From contig CM068367.1 of NCBI GenBank assembly GCA_034769895.1, positions 125,587,927-125,651,926 of the forward strand: DNA of 64,000 nucleotides, written 5' to 3'. The position numbers and the translations under genes are program-made. The notes under the pieces are model-generated. The model searched no databases. It was not told where the DNA came from and saw only the letters and a program-made list of their open reading frames with translations. This DNA is from Magicicada septendecula. Taxonomy: Eukaryota; Arthropoda; Insecta; Hemiptera; Cicadidae. Positions 1 through 11,599 of the stretch are shown piece after piece (the first letter of the stretch is position 1; each line of letters begins with the position of its first letter).

Positions 1-229
1 ACTCGTTTTTAAAATTGAACATACTGAACTTTTTCTTTTAACAAATTTAATTTTGATAGCCATTTTGATTATTGAGACAAAATATCTTGTTAAACCTTGA
101 AAATTCTTTTGGTAAAATTTACCATTCATTATTTGTAATCTCCTTTACCATTTGCACGTATACTTTTAGTCCCTAATTATTCTCTAAATTTAAATTTACA
201 TTCCCCGCTAAAGAATTCAATTTTTCCCT

Positions 230-380
230 CTCCTCTGCTATAAGAAGAGTGGGAAAGAACATGGGATGCAGAGAGGGGGAAATTGTTACGGATTCTCGTC
301 GCATTTCTTTCTGATGACGTCACATTCTACCGATTCACTCCCATGTAAATTTTTTCCCTCCTCTGCTATAAGAAGTTAAC
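230..380 (+). promoter_or_regulatory. Candidate hAT transposase promoter region
   Basis: A block reading roughly tccctc-n-tcctctgctataagaag occurs twice, with TATAAG at 239-244 and 367-372. Between them is a perfect CRE/ATF palindrome TGACGTCA at 315-322. The transposase ATG lies at 657. The same block is present at 16012-16019 (CRE) and 31666-31673 in the other copies. Promoter function is inferred from position and motifs only. Confidence 0.4.
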
Positions 381-656
381 ACTTCAAAAGTTATGTACAA
401 AACCCATTCTAAACAAGAAACCAATGTGGCTAATAACGCGCAGCCGTAGGATTCGTTCGTAATTGCGATATGGCAACGCCACGTCCCCTTCCACTTGCGA
501 CAAGTGTCAGATGAGTAACCTTGAGTTGATTTAGTCTTTCTCTGACTGTGGGATCGTGCGTTATTTGCTTGTTGTTTAGTCAAGTGTGTTCATGCGTGTT
601 TATAGTGGCGGTTTGTTTTATTTTATACCATATTTCTATTTTCTATTTATTTCACT

Positions 657-2874
657 ATGGACGCGTGGATTAAGACTGGATCGTGCCATAAAAGACAGAC
701 TTCAGTTAATTATGACGAACCTTCCACATCCGGTACCAGTGCTTCATGTAATACACCTAAAGGTGACAGTGTTAGTGAAGTTAGCGAACTGAACTCCTTC
801 CTGAAGAAGGCAAAACCCTGCTTTCGTAAATACAACGCTGACTGTTTGAAATATGGGTTTGTGTTTTGTGGCACACCGCTTCCTCAGTGTGTTGTGTGTT
901 TTGAAGTACTTGCTAATAAAAGTATGAAACCCTCAAAACTGGAAAGACATTTATCAAGAAAACATGCAGAATACGTAAGTAAGCCAATCGATTTTTTCCA
1001 GAACAAAAAACGAGAATTTTTAAAGTCAAAATCAGTGATGACAAAATCGACTTCTGGTGAACAAAATAAGCAAACTACAATCGCTTCATATCGACTATCC
1101 TTATTGATAGCCAAAAAGGGGGCAGCTCACACCGTAGGAGAGGATATTATTTTACCAGCGGCCAAAATAATATCTGATGCTTTATTTAGCGAAAAGCAAA
1201 CAAAACTAATTGGTGAAATACCCCTATCAAACACAACGGTAAAGAGAAGAATCGATGAAATGTCAGATTTTGTGAAACAGTCCATGATAACAGTTTTAAA
1301 GCAAAGTGAGTACTTTTCACTTCAGCTTGATGAAAGCACAGATGTAGCTGGCGAGGCTATTCTGTTAGCTTTTGTTAGGTTTGAATTTGATGGGAGGATA
1401 GAAGAAGAAATGCTCTTTTGTAAATGTTTGCCATCGACAACAACGGGGGAAGAAATTTTTAAATGTCTTGATGGCTTTATACTAGAAAATGAAATAGAGT
1501 GGTCAAAATGTGTTGCACTGATGACTGATGGTGCCCGTGCTATGTCTGGCATTTACTCAGGTTTGATTGCCAAAGTTAGGGCAGTTGCCCCTTCTGTTCA
1601 GTGGACTCACTGTAGCCTGCACCGAGAGGCCCTTGTACTTAAAGGTCTGGCCGAAAGCCTAAAGAAAATCCTTAATGATGCAGTGAAAATTGTGAATTTC
1701 ATTAAATCAAGACCTAAAAATTCAAGACTGTTTGCCATACTGTGCGATGAGATGGGCAATGAGCACAAAACACTTCTCCTGCACTGTGAAATACGCTGGC
1801 TGTCAAGAGGGAAAGTGCTATCAAGGTTATTTGAGCTTCGAGATGAACTGAGAATGTTTTTGTTGGAGCACAAAAGTGATGCGAAATCTGTGAGCAGTTT
1901 TTTGGAAATGTTAAATGAAGAAAACTGGCTAATACGGCTTTCAAATTTGGGTGACATATTCAGTGCTCTCAATATCCTCAATTTATCGCTGCAAGGGAAG
2001 GATGTCCACAAGTTCTATGTTCAAGATAAAATAGAAGCAACTATTAAAAAACTTGAAAGATGGTCCAGTAAAGTGAAAGACAGTTGTTTTGATGCATTCC
2101 CACTCCTCAATGACTTCTTAGAAACATATGGAATCAAAGTTAACGAGGAAACTGCAACTGCCATGAAGGAACATCTTGAAGCACTGGCCTCTAGTTTCAG
2201 GTAATTATTCTCAAATGATTTTACTAATAACCACTTAGATTTGAAGTATTTCTTATTAAACATAAGTCTTATTATTTTCATGATATTATTTTTCACCCAA
2301 TAAAGAAAAGTAACAATTAAGTTCTACCGCTTCTTTATTTAAAATGATAATGGTTACGGGTTAATGTTTTAAGTTTAAGGTTTTTACGAACTGATATTTT
2401 TACGTTAGGCCCATTGAAAGTTGTTTGTTTATGCAAGAGTATTACTTAAAATTGGTTCTTGTTTTAGGAGTTACTTTCCAAGAATTCCTGATGAATTGTT
2501 ATGGATAAGAAATCCGTTTGTAGAGGACAACCTTAAAAAGCTAAAACTGTCAGCATCTGTGGAAGACTCCCTGATGGAACTATCATGTGATTCTTCTTTG
2601 AAAACTTTCTTTAAAGACTCAAGCCTAATCCCATTTTGGATAAAAATAAAGGGAGAGTATCGAGTGCTTGCAAATATAGCTTTGAAGGAATTAATGGGAT
2701 TCACAACTACTTACTTATGCGAGCGTGCATTTTCTAGTTTTTTTTTTTTTTTTAAACAAATATAGAAACAAACTTTGCGTGGAAAACGATTTACGCCTAA
2801 AACTAATAAGCTTCAATCCAGATATAGAAAGTATCATTAACACCAAGACTAAACAATACCACAAATCTCATTGA
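657..2874 (+). pseudogene. hAT transposase, ZBED family, frameshifted copy 1
   Basis: Encodes a cut-and-paste transposase acting in the nucleus. Exon 1 is 657-2200 and starts at an ATG. A 267-bp intron (2201-2467, GTAATT...TTTTAG) splits an Arg codon, and exon 2 runs from 2468. Exon 1 has a BED zinc finger (Cys78, Cys81, His98, His103), an RNase-H-like core with Asp225 and Asp291, and the hAT C-x2-H motif at 319-322. Exon 2 has the hAT C-terminal dimerisation motif. A run of 16 T at 2738-2753, against 15 in copy 2, shifts the frame and ends translation at 2765, about 35 codons before the normal stop at 2872-2874. This copy is probably inactive unless slippage restores the frame. Confidence 0.88.
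2201..2467 (+). other. Intron of hAT transposase
   Basis: The coding frame ends in AG|GTAATT and resumes after ttgttttag, restoring a continuous hAT reading frame across the join. The equivalents are 17898-18164 and 33552-33818. No computed splice score was available. The call rests on frame continuity and GT-AG ends. Confidence 0.75.
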
Positions 2875-3138
2875 GTTTACCATTTAATTTGTATAAAATA
2901 AATTTCTTATTGGACAAAATATTGTTTCTTTACTTTAATAATGTTCCCTTCACCATTTTAAAAATTCTTACTCAGCAAAGCATTTGCACACATAATAAAA
3001 ACTTCAGTTTCATATTACATATAATTTTACGTGTATATATATACACAACGTAGTGGTATATATACATTACATACTGGGTCGCGAAAATTTTTCCAGAAAG
3101 ATTGTGGGTCCCATTACAAAAAAGATTGGGAACCACTG

Positions 3139-3946
3139 CCCTAAACCATATTAAAAACAGTTTAAAAACTGAGTAATTAAATTTAATATAAGAAATAGAA
3201 TAAGAATGTAGAAAATAAGGTTTTGTTTATTTGAAATAAGAATTTTAAAAATGTATTAGTAATAAGAACCTTTTAATAAGTTTAGAACCACTAACATCCT
3301 AATTGTAAAATATTTATTACTTGTATTGGTGTTAATGGTTGAATAGGATGTTAGCATGGAAAAAACATTCTTTGTAAATAATATTTCTGTATTAGTATTA
3401 AGCTTTGTTTATAAAAAATGTCTAATTAGTGTGAAGACAACCATTATTTAAAATTATTTCTTATCTGTTAATAGTATTGAAACAGGTACTAATTGTTATT
3501 ATGTTTAATAGAAAAAATGTTTAATTTATATTACAATGTGAAAAAGTCAGAGAGGGTATAACTAAATATGTATTGTTTATATAAAAATTTGTATGAAAAA
3601 ATTGTTAAGAATCTAGGCAAAATGATGAAAACTAAACATCATTAAAATTGAGAAACTAAGTACTTAAATACATTTAAACTGAAGGGATTTAGATAACATA
3701 AACCAGAAACAAAGCCATATAATTAGAAATACAACTTAGAAAGATTTTATAAAATTATAGACAGAATTATAAATAAAAATGGAAATGACAGAACTCAAAA
3801 ATTTGGAGAGGGGAGTCATATATTCCAAATAATATTTTAAAACTTAACCAATTCATATAATTGCAAGAAATTAAGGGAATATAAACCTTTTATAACAATA
3901 TGAGATTAATAATCATAAATATAACTTAAAAATGGCAGAATTTATG
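3139..3946 (+). mobile_element. LTR of element A, middle segment
   Basis: Sequence between the hAT target-site copy and the B element. It matches the uninterrupted diverged LTR at about 61290-62118, which has no hAT and no B insertion, so it is LTR interrupted by nested elements. No ORF or RNA gene is visible. The equivalents are 18845-19652 and 34497-35303. Confidence 0.75.
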
Positions 3947-3993
3947 TATTATGTATTTATATATTTCGGCGTCTTTTTTTTTATTGTTACAAA

Positions 3994-4013
3994 TGGCTCT
4001 CGCTGCCAGGATT
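3994..4013 (+). other. Candidate primer-binding site of B
   Basis: Begins TGG two bases after the LTR end and reads TGGCTCTCGCTGCCAGGATT. Its complement ends in CCA, as a tRNA 3' end does. I could not assign the tRNA. The position is right for a primer-binding site. Confidence 0.45.
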
Positions 4014-4154
4014 TTCGTTTAATTGTAATTTTATACGAGATAGACCTATTTGAATACACAGAAAATAGGATGTGGTAATGACGAATTTATAAAAATTTTT
4101 TTTATCGTACATAATTAAGTAGATTATTAATATTTTGAATATGAGTCATAAAAA

Positions 4155-5342
4155 ATGTCAAATAATGAGAATAAAATAAATGAAAATAGCGTTGAAAATT
4201 TTGACGACTCAAATATGAGCAATTTTGAAACACATTCGACTCAAAGTGTGAGTCAGAATGAAACAGAAATAAGTGAAACAGAATCAAGAATTATGGATGA
4301 AGGAATTCATTCAACGCCAATTCAGAATAAAAACTCTGATAACAATAATATGATGAAATATTTATGTAGCATGCAGGCGATGTTAGAGTTAAAATTTAAC
4401 GAAATAAAGAGTGATTCAAATATTAGATATAATGAAATAAATGCTAGACTTGATGAGAAATTCGAGGTTCAAAAGAACAGTCTTGATGAGTTAACAAACC
4501 AAATTAAAGAAATGAATAAATGTTGTAAAAATACCCATGAAACAATAAAAAATAGTTTGTGTAAATTAGAACAGAGTGTGGAGAGAATGGAAGTAGTTGT
4601 GATGAATCCAGAGAAAAATAAAACAAATGAAAATTGTAGTGACAAATGTAAAAATACGATACCAGATAAAGAATTAATAAATAAAAATGATGTTGTTGAA
4701 AATAATGAGAATAATAATATAATTGAAAATGTCATATCAGAGAGTACTGATGAGTTTGTGGAATGTGAGTATGAGATGTTAAGATGTGTTAGTGAGTTAG
4801 AGAGAGAGAGGAAAAATAATGTTGTAGTAGAGTGGGGACAGGGGGTAGATTTTCCCTTTATTATTGATGATGATTATTTAATGAATTCACAAGTGTTGTT
4901 TTTGAAGGGCCAGAGTCCCGTATTGATGGATGAATTGAGGTGTTTATTTTTGTTGAGTAATGGTGTACCCTCTGTCCGGAATAATTGTGAGAGTGTGGTG
5001 TGGTGTTATGAAGAGAGAGAATTAAACAGAGAACTGTATGTGGAGAAAGTAACCGAATTGTATTTTTTGAATAGAAAGTATGAGGAATGGAATGAAAGTT
5101 TAAAAGTATATTTGAGTAATGGTGACTATAATGAGTTGACAAAAGTATTTAACCCGATAAGGAGCGAATTTACCGATGGAGATGTAACAAATATGCCTAA
5201 TGTAGACTGGTTGAATGAGTATTCTGGTAAAATGAGTGAGTTTGGTTGTTCTGGTTATGACACACAAAATAACCATTTGTTTGTCGATAAAAATCAACAG
5301 TATTGTATAAAACCAAGACTTATCTGGGACGATGGAGGTTAA
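4155..5342 (+). CDS. B-element coiled-coil ORF (Gag-like), intact
   Basis: A 395-aa acidic, Asn/Glu-rich protein in the gag position, about 140 bp after the primer-binding-site candidate, starting at an ATG. Residues 1-70 are low-complexity Ser/Asn/Glu. Residues 70-150 look like a coiled coil with repeated Glu/Lys/Leu heptads. Residues 205-395 are more ordered, with many Trp, Tyr and Cys. I see no zinc knuckle, protease motif or membrane segment. Position and coiled coil suggest a Gag-like structural protein, but I do not recognise a family. Codon use is very AT-rich, like the surrounding DNA. Confidence 0.6.
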   Translation: MSNNENKINENSVENFDDSNMSNFETHSTQSVSQNETEISETESRIMDEGIHSTPIQNKNSDNNNMMKYLCSMQAMLELKFNEIKSDSNIRYNEINARLDEKFEVQKNSLDELTNQIKEMNKCCKNTHETIKNSLCKLEQSVERMEVVVMNPEKNKTNENCSDKCKNTIPDKELINKNDVVENNENNNIIENVISESTDEFVECEYEMLRCVSELERERKNNVVVEWGQGVDFPFIIDDDYLMNSQVLFLKGQSPVLMDELRCLFLLSNGVPSVRNNCESVVWCYEERELNRELYVEKVTELYFLNRKYEEWNESLKVYLSNGDYNELTKVFNPIRSEFTDGDVTNMPNVDWLNEYSGKMSEFGCSGYDTQNNHLFVDKNQQYCIKPRLIWDDGG

Positions 5343-7043
5343 ACTGTAAAACAATAAAAGACAGTGATAAACATTATGTTTTATGGTTTTTGACATGGCA
5401 AATTTGGACAATGAAGTGTGGAAAAACTGAACAGTAAATAACAAAAGTCTGTAAATAAAAATATAGTGAATTTATTTGTGTGCATTGTGGAATGTTAAGT
5501 AAATAATGTGTGTACGTAAGATGATTGTTGTAATAATAATATTGAAATATTTGCAAGTTAAATAAATATCAGAATGAATTGTGAAAACAGTGACTGACAA
5601 ATGGTAATTGTTTCGATAACTATATAATTTATATTTTCAGGAATTAATTAAATTAAACCAGTTTGATATGCTTAAATATTTTGATTGATTATTTAAATGT
5701 TAATTAATTAAATTTTTTTTAATGAATTTAATTTATTTTACGAGATTTGGAAATTTGGTGGTTAAAGGATAAATTGTTTGATGTAAAATAATAATTTTTG
5801 TGAAATGTTTCAGAGATGAGGTGAAAGTAATGTGATATGGTGAGTGTGTTTGGTGTATATCATGTTAAACGGAATGTAAGTATAGAACTTTTACAATATG
5901 AATCATGTATAACAAAAATGTTTCCAGGTAACTAAGATTTGAAATAATTGTGTTCAATAAAAAAGATAATTAAAAAATTGTAATAATAATTGAATGATGA
6001 TATAGGATAATTATTAATAATAAATTTGAAAATTTTGTGTGTGGAAGGGAGGTGACTCAGAGGAGCCACGAATTTAAATTTTACAACATAAAAATTTTGC
6101 TAATTTGAATTTGATCCAATAAAACTGCTTGTGCTCTGTTAAATAACTAGCTGCTCAGACACTCAATATAAGGTGTTCATGCTATAATTTTAAATGTATT
6201 ATTTTATTGTTGTACGTTAGATATAGGTGTTGATAAGAATATGTGTTTTCATTATGTGTGTATTTTTTTTTACTAAGCCAATAATTAAACGTCTGGCAGG
6301 CGGGTAACACAAAATGATCAGAATCAGAAAAAGGGGAAACAATGAGGTGAGGAGTAATGATAAATAAAAATATATATTTCAAGTAATTTGTTCAATTGTG
6401 AGATGTATTTTCATTGTGTTAGTAGATCAGCTGATCAACAATAAGATGTCACTGGTACATTAGTTTATAAATGTTCCGAGTAATTAAGGTTCAATGTAAT
6501 GTTTTAATGTATTACAGATGGTTTAAAGTAATGATAAAAATAACTTGATAAAATGAGAAGTACAGTAATGATTTATGCCAGTTAATAAAAGATAGTTTTT
6601 TGGGTGATGAATATTTTGTGGGACACATAGATCTGTCCAAGTTGAAGTCAAAGTTAAAGTTGAAATAGTAGAGATGAAAGTAATGTAATGTTGTTTTGAG
6701 TTAATGTAATGTTAGAGAATTTTGAGAAGTATTGATGTTGACACAGTAGTAATGGAGAATAATAGTAGAGTTTTTGAGTGATATATTGTTGTTTATAATT
6801 GATGTTGTTATTTTGTTGTAATTGTAGTAAGGTAATGAGATTGAGATTTTTGGGGATGGCAATTTTGTAGTAGGGGGTAGTGTAATGTGGGAGTCCGCAA
6901 CATAATGATAAGTTGGGACGGGATAGGGATCGATTTTAGTCAGGAGGGGCCGCCTTAGGTAGAATCCAGGGGCCAAATAAGGGAAATTGAGTTTTGGGGG
7001 AGGGGGAAACACGTATCCTATGTACAAAGGGTTAGAGAGTATT

Positions 7044-7079
<36 letters not shown>

Positions 7080-8409
7080 AGGTGGCGATTTGAGTTTAAT
7101 GATAAGTTGGGGTTAGAGAGTGTTTTGGGATAGATATTGTGATAGAGATGGGTGTCATGGTAGTTGAAGTTGTTAGTTGTTAGAGTCAGAGGGAGAAAGT
7201 TGATATGTGTAGACAGATCAAGTAGTAAATTAAATGAGAATAGATAATTTAAATCACCCACAGTAATAGGGAATGAGATTGTAAAATGAAGAAAGTTGTA
7301 GTTGAATATATAAAATTTTTATTTTGAAACCAGTGACAAAACTTTGAGAGAATTGGATAATGTAAAGATATAAGGTGTTTATTTTGAACAATTTAAATGT
7401 CAAGTTGCTTATTATCTGTAATAATATTTTGTTATTTTAAATGTTTTATGTTATTATGTTTGTGTTTCAAATTAGATGGTTACAGATGTCAAAGGTAATT
7501 TCAGATAGAAAGCGTACATTACATATGTAGGTCAAGGGTTTTGGACTTGACCTAGTTTCGATCAGCTGATGAGGTCATACACCCACTAAGCTTGTATAGT
7601 AGGGAGTCAATTCAATTTGTTTATTTTATCAATTCAAACAAATACTAAATAATTTCGATATATAAAGGAAACCTTTTTAATAAAATTAAATATTTTTTCT
7701 TGAATTTTAAAATTTTTTGGGAAAATAGATTTAAAAAAAAAAAAAAAATCTTGATTTTTTGCCTGCCAGTGAATGAATATTTTAAGTATTGATTATTTTA
7801 TTATTTGTGTGTTAACCATGGTTATTTTATTGATTTATTTTGTATTGCAGTGTATTGTTAGACTCTAAGTGATTACATGTTAGGTCAAGGATATGTTCAA
7901 TTAGAAAAAATGTTTAACTTAAGTCATTTTAAAGAAAACAGAAAATAATGAAGAGAATATTTTAGACTTTATTCAAAATTTATGAATTAATTTTATCTGA
8001 AGACGTGTTGTAATTTAAAGAAATTTTAAAATTTTTGCAATTTTATAATCTATGATGTCAGTGTGTAATGTGAGAGTGTGTGAGCCCAGCTTGCATACAA
8101 GGGGAAACATATCGGTGGAGGATCTGGAATAATTTAAGCCAGGGATGGAGGATTTTTTGGGGGTAGCATGTGAGAAGGTGAGGTGTGCGGTGGTACGAGT
8201 CTGTTCGATTTCTCGGTGTTGGGATCTCTTACGGAGAAGTCCAGTGATCTCGTTCAGATGAGTCCATGGTCACCAAGCCAGGGGGGTCATGTACCCATGA
8301 GGAGTTAGAACAAGGGGGTTGTTGGCACCAGTTCCTCACCGGTCCTCTTCGGGGTTTATCAACGAGATTTCTTCTGTTGTGGACAGCAGAATTCTCATTG
8401 AGGGGGTAT
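5343..8409. other. B internal region without a gene
   Basis: About 3 kb between the coiled-coil ORF and the 3' LTR. It is AT-rich and G-biased on the plus strand, with a TA/GA simple repeat at about 7045-7080. A more GC-balanced stretch at 8240-8400 ends in the purine tract gagggggtat, just before the LTR. No pol domains are visible on either strand. The short frames here are low-complexity. The copy 2 equivalent is 21049-24116. Confidence 0.6.
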
Positions 8410-9793
8410 TGTAACGTGTCTAAAATTGGGTCATTTTATTTCCTACCGTATGGGGTATTCGTATATTTATTTATTTCATTTTGTGTGGGATTTTATAAAT
8501 TTATTGTGAAAGTTTTATTATACGACCAATGTTATTTCCATTACCACAGAACACATGGCAAGTGAAACAGTGTTAGAACAAAGCAGAGACGCAGTTACGG
8601 TATTGTGTAACTCGGCAAAGGAATGCATACCCCCTTCGAATTTCTCAGAACTCTGTATATGTGTGTCGATGCACGCGCGCCACTACTCAAACAGGCACTC
8701 GGGGGACGCGGTCAGCCCAAAAACCAAGATGGCTAGAGAACAAATTTATTCATCGTCTCCTTAGCTGTCCTCAGGAAATGCTGCTAAGGACCGCCCACTT
8801 TAATGATGTCAGCCAGTGCCTAGCTGAAATCGTCTGCTATCTTAACTTCAAAAAACTACATGCATAGCATGGGACGAAACTGTGACGAACAAATGACAGG
8901 CATTGGTTTCCTCAACAACAACGAAAATCAGGTGGCAGTGAACCGCCGCTTTCTCCCGCTCGCGGTCCACGTTAGGTGGTCTACATTAGTCAGAGACGCT
9001 AAGTGTGCACGTTATCTAGCAACAGGGTTCACATCCAGCCGTAGTTGTTACACGCGGCCCGGTCGGTTTGTACTGTTCAAGTATGAGTAACCAAATGAAA
9101 TAACGTCTTCATACTGACCGGGACCCGAGGAAGTAACGAATATATAACGAATGCAGTGCCGTGGTCAGTGAGTGAAATATATAAGGTGTCGGGACTAACG
9201 AAACGAGAACGCGTGTTCGGGCGAGGCCTCGATATAGATATATTTGCGTATTTAAAGAACAAATGGGATTTTCAGAACATAAGGTACTGTAAATAATAAG
9301 AGAGAATGAGCAGGCTGGGCTGTACTTATAAGTGTATATAATTATCATATAATCATTCTATTAACATGTCTACACTAAGAACAATAAACGTAATTAATTC
9401 AGATACAAATGTAATACCATAATGCAATCATCATGTTTACCATGAATCATAGTTTTATTTTGAATATTAAAAGTATTCACTTAATCATTAAAATGTGTTA
9501 GACTAAGTTATTTCGTCATTACCACGTTCTCATTTCTGTGTTGCGAAATTCGTCTAATGGACCGGAATCTTTCTGAGTGATTAATTGGGTGGGGTCAGAT
9601 TGCTAAATTGTCCGTTTTATTTAAGGTGGAGTGTAGAGGTTTTCGATATTTTATCCTATATAAAAAATAATTGTGGCGACCTTGGTCTTCTGGTAAAATT
9701 TGGATATGGTAAGTAATTGATTGCGTACAGGTAAGTCCTGGCAGTGGATATTATGTATTTATATATTTCAGCGTCTTTTTTTTTATTGGTACA
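8410..9793 (+). mobile_element. 3' LTR of B (copy 1)
   Basis: A 1384-bp block starting TGTAACGTGTC after a purine-rich tract and ending TTGGTACA, so it has TGT...ACA termini. Its last 45 bp match 3947-3991 on the other side of B. A TATA-like atatataag lies near 9176-9184. The same LTR is at 24117-25500. Confidence 0.75.
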
Positions 9794-11584
9794 ACAGCCA
9801 AGTTTCAACCACAATTATCTGCTAAAAACAAATGGACCTGGGGTGAGGAACAAGATATTACTTTCCACTTGATAAAAGAAAAGTTTCTGGAGAGCGTTAT
9901 ACTTCGTCACCCAGATTTTAAGAAACCATTCTTTTTAAATTGCAATGCTAGCGACATAAGCTTAGGTACAACATTATACCAGGAAGATGAGGAGGGTCAA
10001 CATCTGGTAATAAGCTTCGCTAGTCGCACGCTGAATCAATGCGAAAAGAATTATAATGTAACCGAAAAGGAATTGCTTAGCATGGTGTTCGCATGCAGCA
10101 AGTTCCGAACATACATTCTCGGGTATCAAGTCACTGTTCGTACTGATCATAAATCCATCTCGTTTCTACGTAGGTGCAAATTGAGTCACGGCCGATTGGC
10201 TAGATGGGTACTCACCCTACAAGAATATCATTTAAAATGGGAGTATATTCCGGGAAAAAAGAATGTGGTAGCAGATGTATTATCACGGATAAATTTGGAA
10301 GACCAGACCTTCGAGGGAGAGAAGGAGAGCTTGGTTAAAATTTACAACCTATTTAAAACCAGATCCGATCTACAAGCTCTATTAATAAACATCCGTATCC
10401 ACCAACAGTCTGACCCTAAACTGAAAAACATCATAAGTCGATTGGAAGCCGACAATGACACCGTTTCCAAATACTACCATATAAATAAAGGAATATTATT
10501 CATAAAAACGGCTTTGGATGAAGAGACATGGAAGGTGATAATTCCGCACCAAATCGAAAAGGAAGTCATAGTAGATTATCATATCAGGTATGGTCATATG
10601 GGAGCGCTAAAAGTGATACAGGCTTTAGAAGAAAACTGCAAAATAAAGGATATCAACCGAAAGGTGAGAAATTACCTAAAGTCTTGCAATATTTGTCAGT
10701 GTGTCAAGGTAAACAATGAGAAGAAAGAGGGTATAATGATACCTATTACCTCAAATACAAAACTAGAAAAAGTGTTCCTAGATATCTGCGGGTCATTTCC
10801 CCGTAGCGGCGGTCGACACAGGTATAAGTACCTAATAATAATCATGGACCATTATACGAAGTACATAAAGCTATATCCGGTTAATCGGGCAACAACAGCG
10901 AAAGTTCTTGCGGTCATCACAGACTTGTATGTGCCAGAGATCGGTAGACCATCTTCAATTATTACCGAACATGGTACTCAATTTAAGGGAAGGAGATGGC
11001 GAGACACATTATTATCACTTGGGATCAAAACCTATAAGACGTCAGTCTACCACCCAAGTAGTAATCCGGCTGAAAGGGTACTGAGAGAAGTGGGTAGGAT
11101 CTTGCGGACGTACTGTCACAACCAACAGAAAAAGTGGCAAGAGTACTTACCAGCAACAGAAAAATTTCTAAATTTCGCCCACCATCCAGCTATAGGGATT
11201 ACACCTTACTCAGCCATGTATGAGAAGCCAACTCCCCGAGAAATTGAAGAAATAATCGAGTTTCCACCAAACAACGATCACAAATTTAACCAGTTGAAAT
11301 TCTATAACAAGGTGGCTGAAGACCAAATAAAACGGCAAGCCAAATATCAAAAGGCAATAGGGCGTATAATAACTTACAAAGAGGGTGAGAAAGTTCTCTT
11401 AAAAAATCGAGAACTGCCCAGCACCCTAGAAGGGATAACCAAAAAGTTATTATTGCTCTATACAGGCCCATATGTTGTGGTAAAGGATAATCATAATAAT
11501 ACTTATGAACTGAGAGAAATAGTTTCCGGAAGAGTTAAAGGTGTGTACAATCAAGCATCTATGAAAAAGTACTATGAAGAATAA
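9794..11584 (+). pseudogene. Element A pol fragment: RNase H and integrase (copy 1)
   Basis: Residues are numbered from 9869; the frame is already open at the junction 9794 and has no genuine start. The reverse transcriptase is missing. Domains in order are RNase H (about 10-140), H2C2 zinc finger (His238, His243, Cys273, Cys276: HX4HX29CX2C), integrase core (about 295-455) and the C-terminal integrase domain up to the stop at 11582. RNase H has Asn26 where the first catalytic Asp is expected (AAT). The integrase has Asp305 and Glu402 but Glu367 in place of the middle Asp. Together with the 5' truncation this argues for a non-functional enzyme. It is most like insect Gypsy-type pol. Confidence 0.9.
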
Positions 11585-11599
11585 GTTTAGAATTTTGAA

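Larger units (their letters stand above)
1..3138 (+). mobile_element. hAT (ZBED-type) transposon, right part
   Basis: The window opens inside this element. Its 3' terminus is ttgggaaccactg at 3126-3138, followed by the target-site copy ccctaaac at 3139-3146. It holds the transposase gene with a one-base slip in the terminal T run. Its left end is off the window but is seen in the later copies. Confidence 0.88.
1..9793. repeat. Tandem 15.7-kb unit, copy 1 (partial)
   Basis: Base 1 corresponds to base 15698 and to 31352, and the three blocks are almost identical apart from scattered substitutions and changes in simple repeats. The unit breakpoint, where B LTR meets A pol, is at 9793/9794. This copy starts inside the hAT element and contains its right part, A LTR sequence and the whole B element. 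The upstream end lies outside the window. Confidence 0.93.
3947..9793 (+). mobile_element. LTR element B, copy 1
   Basis: Starts with only the last 45 bp of an LTR (3947-3991, ending ttgttaca), matching 9749-9793 at the other end. A primer-binding-site candidate, one 395-aa ORF, a long non-coding region, a purine tract and a full 1384-bp LTR follow. There is no protease, reverse transcriptase or integrase, so it can move only if proteins are supplied in trans. The left end lies in A LTR and the right end abuts A pol, so the two flanks do not come from one insertion event. Confidence 0.75.

Noticed and set aside
335..583. Minus-strand 82-residue frame upstream of the transposase, repeated in all units
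   Set aside because: It lies in the hAT 5' leader, has no domain, and is repeated only because the unit is repeated.
8266..9090. Short plus-strand frames in the B 3' region and LTR
   Set aside because: No domain. They overlap the purine tract and LTR boundary and contain no pol motif.
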